Positions 42,532 to 54,200 of a stretch of 64,000 nt of DNA are shown in pieces. Location of the stretch: the NCBI GenBank assembly GCA_012934845.2, contig WNNJ02003158.1, positions 1-64,000 on the forward strand, in the 5' to 3' direction. The DNA comes from Pomphorhynchus laevis (taxonomy: Eukaryota > Acanthocephala > Palaeacanthocephala > Echinorhynchida > Pomphorhynchidae). The position numbers and the translations under genes were made by a program. The notes beneath the pieces were generated by a model that worked only from the letters and a program-made list of their open reading frames with translations, was not told the origin of the DNA and did no database searches. The stretch's first letter is position 1. Every line of letters starts with the position of its first letter.

Positions 42532-44040
42532 GTATTTGGCTTTACTATATGCTTAGTATATTCGTATCACGCACTCTCAATTAAACAAGTATCGCTGTTT
42601 GCATAGTTGTAGTATTTTTATTTTCAGTGTTTTGAAATAACTATTTCGATATATCTAAACAGTGTTAGTGTTTTATAAATACATTCATCATTTATAAATT
42701 GGCTACAACATGTAACTTACGATATTTATCTGGTCATGGCTACAATATTAGGCTATTTATTTAACTTGCTGATTAGATATTATTTAGCAAATCGAGAAGA
42801 AATAAATAAATTATCAAAGTTGTTGAGAAGTTTTCTTTATCCCAACCCAACTGCATGTAAACGATATTTCAGATGCAGTCAAATGTGTCATTGGATATAT
42901 TATTAGCTACGGAAGAATTAAAACTTCTAATATACAGTTTGACGTTATATTTCGCTTTAGTATTTTCTTTTCGAGTTTTACTCTGCTGTATATATATATT
43001 GATTAATTTAGGCCTAATACGCCTGAATGGATTGACTTTATTTTCAATTTCATCTGTTTGTTAAATCTATTCGGCGATGAGTATTCTTAATGAGATTGTT
43101 TTGAAGTTATACTGCACGACGAGAAAATTAATTAAACTTTTTAATTTAAAATGACTAATTAGTTAGTAGTTGAAGTATTTTTGCAGCTGATAATATCCAT
43201 AACTAACACATTTGGTTAGTATTTTGATTATAATCGAAATTGGTTATCGAGTAGATCAAAACTTCGAAATTATTTTATTAAATTATATTATTTCTTTCAA
43301 TTCGTGTGTCTAAAATATTTTATCCAAACAATATAATCTATAGATACCGCTTTATGATTTTAGTGGGCATTTACTCGTTTATGTTTAAACTTTTGTGGTA
43401 TTTGAGATATTTTATAGTAAAAATGCACAAATACGTTTTTTTCCACCAAAATATTTGAATAACGATACTGTATTCGAAAACTTAGGCAAATCTAACATTT
43501 TGTTTGATTTTAATATTTTTGGTTTAAATACTTAATTTCTTAAAGTTATTATAGGAACAAAGAAGCAGAAATTATCCTTTATTCGGTAAAGGATATTTAA
43601 AACGGACTTGATAAGTTTCTTAAGATTTCAAAAATACAATATTGTGCTTCTCGTCATTATAGAATTTTTGTGGTTTCGTTTTCTCTTTATACAAACTTAC
43701 TATGCGCAAGAAAACCAGTTTGGAACATCTGCGTAAATACTTGCGCAAGTCATATTCCGACCTTTATATTTTGTGTGTGTTAATAACTCTTATGTTTTAG
43801 TTATTTCGCTTAAAGTGAATCATATTTCACTAATTGGTATTGCAAACTTTTTTATCCGGATAAAATGTAATAATTACATACATGTTTGTTTTTCGAACAT
43901 GTTTGCAAAACACGTTATATCTACAAACAATGCATTTGTTCTAATTTATAACTATTAATGTCGGTGATCGAATGATTTTTTTGCAAAAGCTGTATAATTC
44001 TTTTTTGTCCCATTTTTAATTTTTGTTTATTACAATTTAG
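42532..44040. other. EIF2B5 intron 4
   Basis: AT-rich intron. Short frames (such as 42873-43064, rich in Leu and Ile) look like chance openings. No repeat or gene recognised. Confidence 0.5.
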
Positions 44041-44187
44041 CTTCTGGCCGCAAATTATGATCACTATCCTGATCTTACAGAATGCCATGTATCTATATTT
44101 ACTGAGCATCTACTATCTACTGTTGCCGATAACTTTGATTTTCAAAATATAAGTAATGTTGTGAAAGGAATCATTGCTGAAGAAGAG
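44041..44187 (+). CDS. EIF2B5: EIF2B5 exon 5 (YDLLDCHI-like segment)
   Basis: Reads NYDHYPDLTECHVSIFTEHL and then VADNFDFQNISNVVKGIIAEEE. This is the diagnostic epsilon-subunit stretch 'v.YDLlDChIsICsp.Va.lFtDNFDyQ...dFvrGlL..eE'. Acceptor AATTTAG, donor GAG/GTTTGC, 49 whole codons, phase 0 at both ends. One of the clearest pieces of evidence for the gene assignment. Confidence 0.95.
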
Positions 44188-45432
44188 GTTTGCACAATTT
44201 GCATTCATTGTTGCAATAGTATTTGCTTTTTTAAATGTTATGAACATATCAGAGAGTTATTTCTATATTAATCGAATTTTTCATGAATCGAATTACCATC
44301 ATTAAAAAAAACTAAATTTTTAATGTTCATCACAAAATGATAACAATGTTCAATTAGAGTATAAGGAAATAATTGTCTGCTCCATTTTTAAATTTATTCC
44401 GAAAGATGAAAATATAATATTACTTTTATTATTACTTTTTTACGCTTTAAATCAAATGCATGTGATCTGATTTTACTATTTCTACGAATATTGACGGTTC
44501 TATTACGGGGAAGTATTACTCTCTCTATTTAAAGTGTATATTAGGAGTTGCTAGTTATCTATAGTGTACATTAGAGTTATCTATAGTTTACATTAATATT
44601 ATAGTTATTAAACTCTACTGCTATACTTACCGTAATAGTTTTAAATTTAAAACTTGAATTGCCCTAGACAAATTATGCTTAAATTTTGTACCATATTGTA
44701 TGATACTTTGATAATCATATCTACTATAAATATGAATTTTTTATTACTACTATTTATTCATTTTGCTACGAAACTGGCATTTATCTCACAGTTTCAATGT
44801 GAACTTTTGGCAACTAGGGGTATTAATTTCCGTTTTTTGAAAATATCAATAAACCAAGTATGCGTTAGGCCTTCACTGAATGACAATAATGTAGAGTTTT
44901 AATGAACAATTTAGTTACTGAAGATGGTCTACTTAGAGTTTTCTTGCAGTGTATAGCGAAACGTAACGTTTAAAATAATCGTTAATCTATTATTGATCAG
45001 ACTCCAAGTTAAGAACTTTTTAAAATTATTTTTGTACATTACAGCTGACTTCTATACAATCTTTTTGGTACTATATATATGCGTTCAATACTCGCATGAA
45101 AATGTACTAACGTATATATATGCATAACGAATTTTAGTTGTGGATTCCTTTGTTGTTTTTATGCTTGAAGGTTTGGAACTATTCAAAGAAATGTATAACA
45201 GAAGAAATCTATAAAAACTTATATTTTGAGGTAAAACAACCTCAAAACAAGCTGTTAGCAAGTTCTTTGGAAATCTGTTAATGAGCTGCAAATGCATACA
45301 TGCTGAATACATATTGTCCACAAATTATTTAATTAGTTGTTCTTTTGTAATTTTGATTATAAAGAGATAGTTATAAAAATCTTACTTTTAGATATTTTTA
45401 CTTTTATTTTTTTGAATATTTTTATATTGTAG
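44188..45432. other. EIF2B5 intron 5
   Basis: AT-rich. Holds one short tandem duplication, GTTATCTATAGTxTACATTA (44547-44597). Nothing else recognised. Confidence 0.5.
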
Positions 45433-45521
45433 ATAACGTCACACTCGCTATATTCTCTGATTCTAAACGATAATCACACTCATACCGCTGTGACGAATTT
45501 GGAATCTTACTCTAGAGCTAA
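45433..45521 (+). CDS. EIF2B5: EIF2B5 exon 6
   Basis: Reads ITSHSLYSLILNDN and HTAVTNLESYSRA, matching family sequence 'ilg..ihvhv...eYaaRVsnl.sYdaVsrDi'. The usual E-Y-(A/G)-A-R is replaced by H-T-H-T-A, so it is divergent, but order and spacing hold. Acceptor ATTGTAG, donor AA/GTAAGC, phase 0 in and phase 2 out. Confidence 0.87.
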
Positions 45522-45739
45522 GTAAGCGATTTTTTGTATAAGAGCTTTACGGTTTACATATTTAAACTTATTTCTTTATTAGAGATTAAACTCTTTAAAT
45601 GTTTTTTTTTCGCTATTTAATTCATGTACTTTCCATTTTTAAACGCTTATCCATTAAACTATCGGAGATCGACGAATCTATAAAGCGATGTCCAGTGTAT
45701 GGAAGTACACTGAAAATTTAAATGAATTCAAATAAAGCA

Positions 45740-46095
45740 TGATGCTATTTACTTCAAAATCATTTAAATAATTTAATAGATACATATTTTAAACTAGGTT
45801 ACTATAAAAATAAAATAAAACATTTTAAAATAAATAAATCAATAAAATATTAAAAAATATTAAATTTAAACTATTAAATGAAATTTTTATGGATAATAAA
45901 CAATATGCTTCCTATTTGTATACGAACACTAGATAAGCAAATTTCATCAAAGGAAACACTTCATTAGCCTCTATGTTGGGTCGAAAATTAATCGCCGAAA
46001 TTTGATAGCATAGCAATTTCTTCTGATGACCTATAATCTTACTTCTGATGCATCATACATTATTTATTTATCAATTCATAAAAATTGAGTAATAA
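45740..46095 (+). mobile_element. Penelope-like element 3' fragment
   Basis: TTCAAAATCATTTAAATAAT through AGGTTACTATAAAAATAA matches the PLE linker region at 53785-53850, and is followed by motif Q (GCCGAAATTTGATAGCATAG, TCTTCTGATGACCTATAATC) at 45985-46045. It is a shorter, more decayed copy of the 53.5-54.2 kb fragment, in EIF2B5 intron 6. Confidence 0.65.
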
Positions 46096-46922
46096 AAAAT
46101 GCATACCTTATATAAATCAAACTTTTTATCATTATATAGAAATATTTATATAAATACGACACTTGCCTCGTCGGTCTTCCTATGCATTCACAGTGGAAGG
46201 TTACCTGCACTGATTAGTCTAAACGATGATGAAACGGAACTAGTTACTGTTTTGTCGATTCTTTCACGGCTGCCAAATTGTATGTAAATCGCTTCCCACG
46301 GAATCTTATCATCTCTCATAATTTATTTTCAAACTTACTTATAGTAGTAAATACCTTAGCTGATCTGATTAATGAAAGTTCAGTGACGAAAATTAAATGA
46401 GGTTACTGGTGATAATATGAATTTATCCTGGTTCAGAAGCATAAAAATTAAGCATAAAAATTAATAGTTCATAATTGTAATTAGTCAAACTCTATCCTTA
46501 ATATCCATTATTGTAAATTTCCTTGCAGATGATTTCTATGATAACAAATTGGCAACCACGTCATAGTTACAATGAATACATAAAAATAAATAGATATTTA
46601 TAATGAATAAATGCATTAAAAAATAGAATGTACTGTTTATATAAATAGATTACACATTTGAATGTGCAGCAGTTGTTGTCAATTTGAAAATGTGCATCTG
46701 TAACGTTTTAGATCATCTGTTATGCTGTGTTGGTAAAAAATAAAAATATCTTTTGAATGCGACTTGATAAGAAGGATTTTTGAAGTTTTTATCTTTCTCT
46801 TGTTGGCAATTATATCAATATAATATTTATGATTCAAAAAAGTTGTTAGTTACAAAACCTTTTTGTATACGTAATACTTTTCTATACACAATAGTTTGTC
46901 ATATTTTTCTTATTTCTTATAG

Positions 46923-47051
46923 CTTTGATTTTTTATCTTGTCGCTTATACCCATTGAAGATTGAGATGTTCAAGAATCTGACGACTAAGCTGTCTTTCGA
47001 CGGATTATCACAGCTAACACACAGCGAATCTCAGTCTGCTGTATTTCGAGA
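46923..47051 (+). CDS. EIF2B5: EIF2B5 exon 7 (R-x-YP motif, end of N-terminal domain)
   Basis: Reads FDFLSCRLYPLKIEMFKNLT and ends with a Ser-rich stretch before VFRD. The 'RW.YPl.P' motif of the family appears here as CRLYPLK. Acceptor TTCTTATAG, donor GA/GTAAGT; phase 2 at both ends. The preceding split codon AA+C gives N, in line with the family's 'S.dil.RW.YP'. Confidence 0.88.
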
Positions 47052-47369
47052 GTAAGTTTACTATAAAATTTTTCCAATGTGTAGCTTTGTTTTACCTTTT
47101 ATTCCCCTGACAAAGAGCTTCTCAAAGTCATGTCATTAATAATATTTGATTTTAAATTAGCACACTATATTATAAATATTGTTTGCATATGTTTTGTTAA
47201 CTTTTACGGTATATTTACTGGTGGATTTAGCAACATCTCATTTTATTATTGCAATTTATGGATATTGTACTAATTTTTTTGAATTAATATAATTACTCTA
47301 ATTCTTTAAATTTAAATAATTAACTATCTAAAAATTGAAATTGAAATTGTTACTATTGGTCACGTTATA

Positions 47370-48742
47370 TGTCCCTTTTCATTTTTATAGTTACCATATT
47401 TCATTTTTATAGTCACCTTTTTTGTAAAATATTTTAATTTTACCCTTAGAAAATGGATCTAGATCCAGAAGATATAAATTATAATGAAAATAATAATAGC
47501 ACTGAAGACAGAGGAGAGATAAATGAGAATAATCCAGAAGACGCTCAAAGGAAACCCAGACAGGCAATAACAAAAAAAATAATTGAATGCTTTTTGGGAT
47601 TATTACAAAGAGATGTCTCGTTAATTGAGATGTCCACCGTACTTTATTTATCTTATAGAACAGCTAATAGATTATATAAGAGATATCTGGATTGAGAGTT
47701 TAAAGATTTATCGATTTTTAAATCTGCAGCTGAAAAGAAGAGGGCTACCAAGAAAGATGTTTCGTATGAAAAGAACATAATAGCTTATAAGATTGATGCA
47801 AATTCTTGCATTAACCTCAAATCAATATATGAAAAGGCTGTTTCATACAGTTGACAGGATATATATTCATCCTCGTCATCGACTGTATGCCGAATTATAA
47901 AATCCATGAATTATACTCGAAAAATATGACGTTGGTTCTAATTAATCAAAACAGCAATATAAATAAGGAAGTAAGATACTAGTATGGACCTCTTTATATA
48001 ATATACAGGATAATCAGTTTACATGTTTGGATTCATCCGGATTTAATTTACATACCTTCCAGCATTTAGGCTACTCGCCTAAAGTCACGAAGTGTTATGC
48101 CAATATAGCAAACTCGAAGGGTACTAATATATCCTTGTTATGTGCCATTAATATTCAAGGAATATTTGCATTTAAAATAAAGGTAGGAAGTTTTAAAGCC
48201 AGTGATTTGGATTCTTCTATATGTGAAGATTTACTTATGTTGTAAACTAATGAAAAGAAGTACATCGTAATGGACAATGCTACAATCCATAAGACTAGAG
48301 AGGTTAGCGAGGCCTTTATTCAAAAGAACTATATCTTAAAATTTTTGCACCATATTCCACACAACTCAATTCTATTAAGGAATGTTTTCATGTGTAAAGG
48401 CCCGTATAAGACAGAGGGGTATAAACATAAGCAGTACCGCACTTATTGGTATAATAGAAGAGGTTTTAGATACTGGAGATTTTATTATGGAAGGCTACTT
48501 TAGTCACATGCGACTTTAGGTTGAAATAGCAAATGACATAGCTGATTTTATATAAATATTAAACCTTTATATATGATAATTCTCTATTATTTGTCTATTT
48601 TACATAACTTTATATATAATTAAAAACGTATTTTTAAAGGCGTATATTTTTATAATATTTCCATATTTAAAAGGTGACTATAAAAATGAAATATGGTGAC
48701 TATAAAAATGAAATTTGGTGACTATAAAAGTGAAAAGGGCTG
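47370..48742 (+). mobile_element. Decayed Tc1/IS630-type DNA transposon with repeated inverted ends
   Basis: 1.37 kb between TA dinucleotides. The ends are inverted repeats (CCCTTTTCATTTTTATAG on the left) made of 21-22 bp subrepeats (ATTTCATTTTTATAGTCACC): two on the left, three on the right. Transposase pieces: helix-turn-helix N-terminus at 47453-47695 (ITKKIIECFLGLLQRDVSLI), then SSGFNLHTFQHLGYSP (first D region), KGTNISLLCAINIQGIF, IVMDNATIHKTREVSEAF (second D) and HHIPHNSILL where 'PPYSPqLNPIE' with the last catalytic acid would be expected. In-frame stops and frameshifts make it inactive. In EIF2B5 intron 7. Confidence 0.88.
47453..48503 (+). pseudogene. Tc1/IS630-like DDE transposase pseudogene
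   Basis: The transposase would cut and paste the element by DDE chemistry. The frame breaks at TGA after KRYLD (47693-47695), again at about 47852 (TGA after KAVSYS), and through the region to about 48020; 48027-48245 reopens with the first catalytic domain and stops at TAA before NEKKYIVMDNATIH. The third acidic motif is scrambled. Length compared with active relatives (about 340 residues) is about right when the pieces are counted. Confidence 0.85.
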
Positions 48743-48744
48743 TA

Positions 48745-49300
48745 TTAATAAAAAGACTTTCAATACAATTTTTTGATTAGCACAATCAGGGAAGTGTAAG
48801 CCTGCATGCTTTTTTACAACCTTTGTCGGAAAGCTTAACCCGAAATGCGCCTACCACAGACGCCTAGCCCCAATGGAATATTTTGATCTTAATCTACTCT
48901 TCGCTACAGGGCGGTCTCACCTGTGTAGCCTTGTAGCTACACAACTTCGTCAGTACTTAATCCTCAGTAAACCTTTGAATTCCTTTCAGAGGTTTACTCT
49001 GAAACTACTGCTTTCAGAGGTTTACTTTCGATTGTTTTAAACTGTAAATTCAGAACCAACAAACATGTAGTTATTGAATTTCGCTTTGCAGTGCTAATCA
49101 ATTGTAATTATCACAGTTTAGTTGATTTCATTTATTTTGTTCACAATTTTTATATTTTTATTTTGATATTTCTAGTAGTCGATCTTATTTAAAATGTTGT
49201 AGCTAATATTTTGTTTCGTATGATCTTTAAAACTACGATAAATTGCCACGAATTCAATTACAAACATATTTTTTTATTAGTTTGCTATGTATGATAGGAT
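48745..49300. other. Intron 7 stretch with small repeats
   Basis: GC-richer segment (48790-49050) with GTTTACT-containing repeats (TTTCAGAGGTTTACT at 48988 and 49013). It looks like an old repeat, perhaps a SINE, but no box structure is clear. Confidence 0.4.
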
Positions 49301-49307
49301 GATATTC

Positions 49308-49880
49308 TTATTCTTTTTGAGCCTTTATCCCGCTTTGCGTAGGTGCAACTATGCGGGATTTTGTCCTCAATTCTTCCCTATTCGGAACCTTGTCCGAGTG
49401 AAGTCCGGAAGTCTTGAGATCTGTGTGTAGGCCATCCAGCCATCGTCGTTTTGGTTGACCTTTCGGGCGCTTGCCTCCGATTTCATACTCCAGTGCAGTC
49501 TTTACTTGGGAGTAGTTTTCAGAACGCAACACGTGTCCGTACTAACGGAGTCGGGTCATTCCTTTTTGTGTACGATTGGGACGACTCCGTATCTTTGAAG
49601 GATATCTACATTTCTCACGTTATCACAACGCGTTCTCCACTAATCCATCGCAGCATTTTGGTCTCCATGACCGCAAGGCGTCGTTCCTCTGCTTTTGTAA
49701 TTGTTCAGCACTCTGTTCCGTACATGGCCACTGAAGCTCTTTTTAGCGATAATTGACCGACTTTATCATTAATAGCGAATTTGTAGTATCATCCTGATCG
49801 GCCTGTCGTATGGGCCTGCCACCGGGAGTTGTCCGTGTTTAGCCCACCTCGCAGCTGCCATGCTGCTGGGAGTTTGTAAG
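49308..49880 (-). mobile_element. RTE-type LINE, C-terminal fragment
   Basis: Minus-strand frames read VMETKMLRWISGER, LQRYGVVPIVHK, VLRSENYSQVKTALEYEIGG then KRPKGQPKRRWLDGLHTDLK. This is the characteristic RTE-clade end ('m.tkmLRwm.G', 'Rlrw.GHvlR', 'GkRprGRPk.RW.D.i..DL'). It is broken by a few frameshifts. The part upstream (49790-49880) is GC-richer but unassigned. Confidence 0.82.
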
Positions 49881-51871
49881 GGATCACGATAGGGAACATA
49901 CACATCCATATTACATGCTGATATTAGTAGATAGTAATTTATTTCTAAACTTTAAATATTGTAAGTTTTTTCTCATTGCAGCTATTCATTTGAATAATTA
50001 AATATTTGACATGTTTGGCAGGAAAACATCTTATACTTTCAAACTTTTTTGATTAATTAGTTTTATGTAGAGCGTAATATATTATTAGAGCAATATTCTC
50101 TTATTGATTTTGGATTCTGTAAATGTCAATACCATTGATCTTAAAGTTTATACAGCGTTGATTTGATGTTAATACTTGTAAAATAATAAATATAGTCCGT
50201 AATCATATATAAATATATAAGTTTTTTGGTTTATATATTACTTAATCCTTATAAATATTCAGCCTTATAAAACTTTAGTTTTTATAAAACTTGAGTCTTA
50301 TCAAAAGTATACCTAATTACACTAGGCATTTAATGATTTAAAAATTAAACCTTATTTAACTTAAGCTTACAGCTTTTATGTTTTGTTACAAATTAAATCT
50401 TAGCACGTAAATGAAGATCAATTGAACAAGAAGTAAATAAACAGAGAACAACAATTTTATTCACAATATTTCGGATAAGGTTATATCTGTTCTTGTCAAG
50501 TTATCCAAATTAAATGATAAAACAAAAACACGCAACAACGGTGCCATAATTTGGTGAATGCATTTTTTCCACCATTTTTGTTAATTTCAGTGTTGGTAGT
50601 CATCAAACGGCACAATTTTATGTGACAGTATTTAACACACGTATGCAATGTTTTATGATTTTTACCTAATTGTAAAGTTTTGATTCACTTATTAGATATG
50701 GTAGGTATCTTGAAATTTTAATTAAGATGCAATTTTAGAAGAATATATCATTAAGAAAGTACCCTGTAGTTATTTTAACCATTTCAATAAAATGATGATG
50801 TCTTTCCCTACCGATGTGTTTGAGACTATGTCGCTTGCAAGAAAAGAATAAAAGGTGAATTTTGAATAAATAAAAAGAAGGACAATATTTGAATAAGCAA
50901 CATTTTCGTTTCATTCCCACTTTTTGAGTAGTTATGCATTTCTGATATCAATATATCCCTATATTCTGAGAATGCCAGTATAACGAGTTTATCTAAAATG
51001 CTATATAAATTGGAACTTAGCATAATTATTTGTATAATTATTTTAGTGCTTGTGATTTTTTATATCCGGGGAATATTGCGTTATTGCAGCGTTTGTTTTT
51101 TCATCATGTTTTGTATCGGTTTTGTAAAGTTTCTCTTTTATCTTTAATTAGCACGCATATAATCACTTTTTTAATTGGTTTTATCGCCGTGTTCGAACTT
51201 TTTCATTTTCAAAAATCCAAACGTTATTCCCATGGTAATCTGCTTCTTAGTGGAATTTATCATGTTCAAATTCTTAAGTTCTTATAAATAGCCTCAATAG
51301 GTGTGAGTTAAATCATTTTCATTTTAAGCGGCTTATATTTGCCTTTTTAATTTTGTGATATTTGTTGTGTTATACGGATCAGCTGACAAATAAGATGGTT
51401 TAGTAAAAGATGGTTCGTCAGATAAGTTTAATTACAACTGTCATACCTATTTTTATTAAGATTTTAATATCTTTAATATAATATAAAACATATGCAGTAT
51501 ATGAAACTAGATTAGTAGAACTGTTGAATATTATTAGAGAATGCTTGGTATTTATTCTCTCCTAATATAATCACACACTTATCGTGAACGATACTTTAGA
51601 TAGATTCGAAAACATTTGCGCACCAAATTAATACCTGAAATTGGAAGGAGTCAACTTTACAGTATTGAGCTTTAATTTTACTAAAGTTTACTGTGTTTTT
51701 TCTTACAGTGATTGAGCTTATTGTTTCCTTAATTCAGTTTGTATTCGAATCTGTCAATGTTTTTCACTTTGATGAATGTATGATCGTCGTCATTTGTGCT
51801 TACCTGCTTGGTTAATGTTTCCTATTTTTCGCTAGCTCTGCATCGTATGTATGCTATTCGAATTTATTTAG
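49881..51871. other. Intron 7 right part, nothing assigned
   Basis: AT-rich intronic sequence without recognisable genes. At about 50455-50490 the reverse strand reads GATATAACCTTATCCGAAAT, reminiscent of a decayed stem II plus CGAAA box of the hammerhead-type repeats, but the CTGANGA box is not preserved. Confidence 0.4.
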
Positions 51872-51972
51872 CTGTCAGTCTTTGAAAGGAAGCTTAGTCT
51901 CGTCAGAAGGATGCAGACTGGGTAGGAAGTGTTACTTGTCAAATGCCATTATTGGATCTTTCTCAACAATCG
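51872..51972 (+). CDS. EIF2B5: EIF2B5 exon 8 (first beta-helix hexapeptide turns)
   Basis: Reads CQSLKGSLVSSEGCRLGRK and CYLSNAIIGSFSTIG, typical left-handed beta-helix repeats ([LIV]-G-x4) of the epsilon subunit ('vLeenVllGsgt.IGsncsI.nSVIG..c.IG'). The intron before it is 4.8 kb and holds a decayed Tc1/IS630-like transposon and an RTE remnant. Acceptor ATTTAG, donor ATCG/GTATTT, phase 1 out. Confidence 0.93.
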
Positions 51973-53060
51973 GTATTTTGAATATATTTTATTTCTTTTT
52001 AAATATTTTACTCTTTAGTTTACTTAAGTATAATCAACTTATTATCTCTTTTATTTTATTAAGTATACATTGCTAGGCTCGTTTACTAACATATTATTTA
52101 TTTCTCAACATTACGGCATTATTTTGACCCGTAGTCAATTTAATTACAGAAAAAAAGAAAATATTTATTATTTTCAAAAAATTTTGTTTTGAGTTTTATG
52201 TTCCAATTAATTTCTCTATCATTTTCAGACTCAAAATTTGGTTCTAAAGATGATATCCCCTTTGTGAACTTTGTTCATAAAGACAAGTAGGCAAAAACCG
52301 TCCAAATATAAATCCAAATACTAATATTTTTTCTTAGCAACAAAATATTCATATTTGATTCCGTAATTTTATCTGTTATTTGCATGTTTACATTCACAAT
52401 AGAATTTCTACTCCGTTTGTTCATTAATATTTATTGTTCTTGTATTGCCAATCAAAATAGTTTTATCCATTCAGGCCGATTTATATACTGCTTAATATAC
52501 TACATTTGATTCTTAACTATATATTTTGCGTGATAATTATTTCCGATATTTTCCGGCATTTTTTCGCTATAAGGCTTCAAGCAATTTTCATTACAATTTA
52601 TTCGATTAATTGAGCTGATCATTTAAGTAAGCTACATATTATAATGATAAGGCGCACCGTTTAGTGTTCACTTAATTATTTGGAACATAATCATGTTGAT
52701 GATCTTACCAATGTGAAATTGAAGCAGCAAACAATTTATGATGTTATTTTACGGCAAATGATTGCCACGTGTAATGTTTAGACGGTATTGGCCTGCCATA
52801 AGTTGACATATCCGATATTGTTTCACATTTTTTGATTTTGCGTTTACATTCTCCTGTATAATAATCGTACAGGTATATTTATGGTTGGGATTTCAACTTC
52901 GTGATATGCGACTCTTTTATTTTCAGCAGTCCTTTTGTGTTTGATGTCATTTCGACCATTGCCCGTTATTTCTTTTAAAGGTCTATCAAACTCACTAGCA
53001 AATGTTTTATCGCACTAGAACATTATGGAATAAATTGATCTTGTTGTTGTGTAATTATAT
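51973..53060. other. EIF2B5 intron 8, left part
   Basis: AT-rich, no gene. A short open stretch near 52231 (SKFGSKDDIPFVNFV) follows a splice-like AG, but does not fit the eIF2B phase or family and is set aside. Confidence 0.45.
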
Positions 53061-53065
53061 TCATC

Positions 53066-53410
53066 TTGTATTTTATGAAAGGTATTTGTTGCCAGGCATT
53101 AATTGTGCTTACGTGGCATTATGCAAAATGTTCTGATAATGATAATAATAACATAGATCTTTATAACAGAAAAATACCAAAAGTTAAAAATATACTTAAA
53201 CGCAAACCACATTTCAATAAGGATTGCATTGTATATCAAATACCTTGTGGTGAAAATATCAAATACCTAGTTCACTCGGGGCAGGTCTTATCAAAACGTA
53301 TTAGTCAACATAAGAATTATGTTCGAAAAGAATTGGATCAAAGGATGCTATTAAACTATGATCATAAAAAGAATTCGATAGGAGTAAAGTGATTTCAGCG
53401 GAGAATAGCA
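53066..53410 (+). mobile_element. Penelope-like element GIY-YIG endonuclease fragment
   Basis: Frame 53066-53392 contains IPKVKNILKRKPHFNKDC, IVYQIPCGENIKYLVHSGQ and LSKRISQHKNYVRKE. It matches the PLE GIY-YIG module ('vYkIpC..C...YIGqTgr.l..RikEHk..v'); the conserved Arg and His are kept. The piece ends soon after. It lies just upstream of the linker fragment, in EIF2B5 intron 8. Confidence 0.75.
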
Positions 53411-53522
53411 TTCTTGAACAAATACAATAAGCATTTTTTATGCGATAGTTTGTCGTAAACAGAACTTACCAAATTAAAGCATAACTATCTAATAACAATT
53501 TTTAATAAAGCTAGTATTAACT

Positions 53523-54200
53523 TTGTCTTCATATGAAAAAAAGCTTTATTATGATATAATGATGAAAGAGGTTAATTCTAATAATGAGAATGTAAACACA
53601 GTATATGAACGTAATACTAGATATGCTATATTTTTATTAGATACTTGTCTATTATTATATCTATTATTAGATACTACAAGAAACATATTTTTGCATGAGC
53701 ATTCATGCATACCATATAATATAAAATATAATACATTAAATAATGAAATTTTAAGAATTGCAACAATATGTAATGATATTGGCTTTCTTCAAAATCATTT
53801 AAATAATTTAATAGATACATATTTTAAACTAGGTTACTATAAAAATAACATCAAGCAGAAAATAGTAAAATATATAAATCAACAAAATATTGTTAAAATT
53901 AAATTTAAAATCATTAGCGCAAACATTTTATGGATGGATAATAAATAATATACTTTGTATTAGAATATAATACTAGATAATCAAATTTCATCGGAGAAAT
54001 ACGTCATTAGCACGTGTTTGGCCCCGCTGCTATGTTGGGTAGATGAGTTAGGGGCCGAAACCTGATAGCATAGCAGTTCCTCCTGATGACTCTAATCCTC
54101 ATTCTGGTACATCGTCTATTATTTAATAGTCAATTTATAAGAATTTACTTTTATTTTAAATTTCAATTTTAAATTTTAACTTTATATAAGTTATCTGAAA
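53523..54200 (+). mobile_element. Penelope-like element fragment: RT-endonuclease linker plus terminal repeat
   Basis: The 141-codon frame (53523-53948) reads NILHEH-type sequence: IPYNIKYNTLNNEILRIATI, NDIGFLQNHLNNLIDTYFKL and GYYKNN, like the PLE linker after the RT thumb ('...l.nEl..l..if..NGYp...i'). Motif Q follows at 54045-54100 (GGGGCCGAAACCTGATAGCA, CTCCTGATGACTCTAATCC). The same block recurs at 45.7 kb and, reversed, at 58.4-59.6 kb and 60.7-61.1 kb. Confidence 0.68.

Noticed and set aside
46099-46287. 62-codon frame with LPALISLNDDETELVTVLSI
   Set aside because: It looks coding-like, but it does not fit the eIF2B chain in sequence or phase and has no splice support. Kept out as a chance frame.
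49451-49756. 101-codon plus-strand frame
   Set aside because: It is the reverse of the RTE-type LINE C-terminus, which has a clear family match on the minus strand.
50440-50490. Hammerhead-like GATATAACCTTATCCGAAAT on the reverse strand
   Set aside because: The CTGANGA box is not preserved, so it was noted only as a possible decayed relative.
52231-52290. Possible exon SKFGSKDDIPFVNFVHKDK after a CAG
   Set aside because: Phase does not join exon 8 to exon 9, which already join each other in frame, and the peptide does not match the beta-helix.
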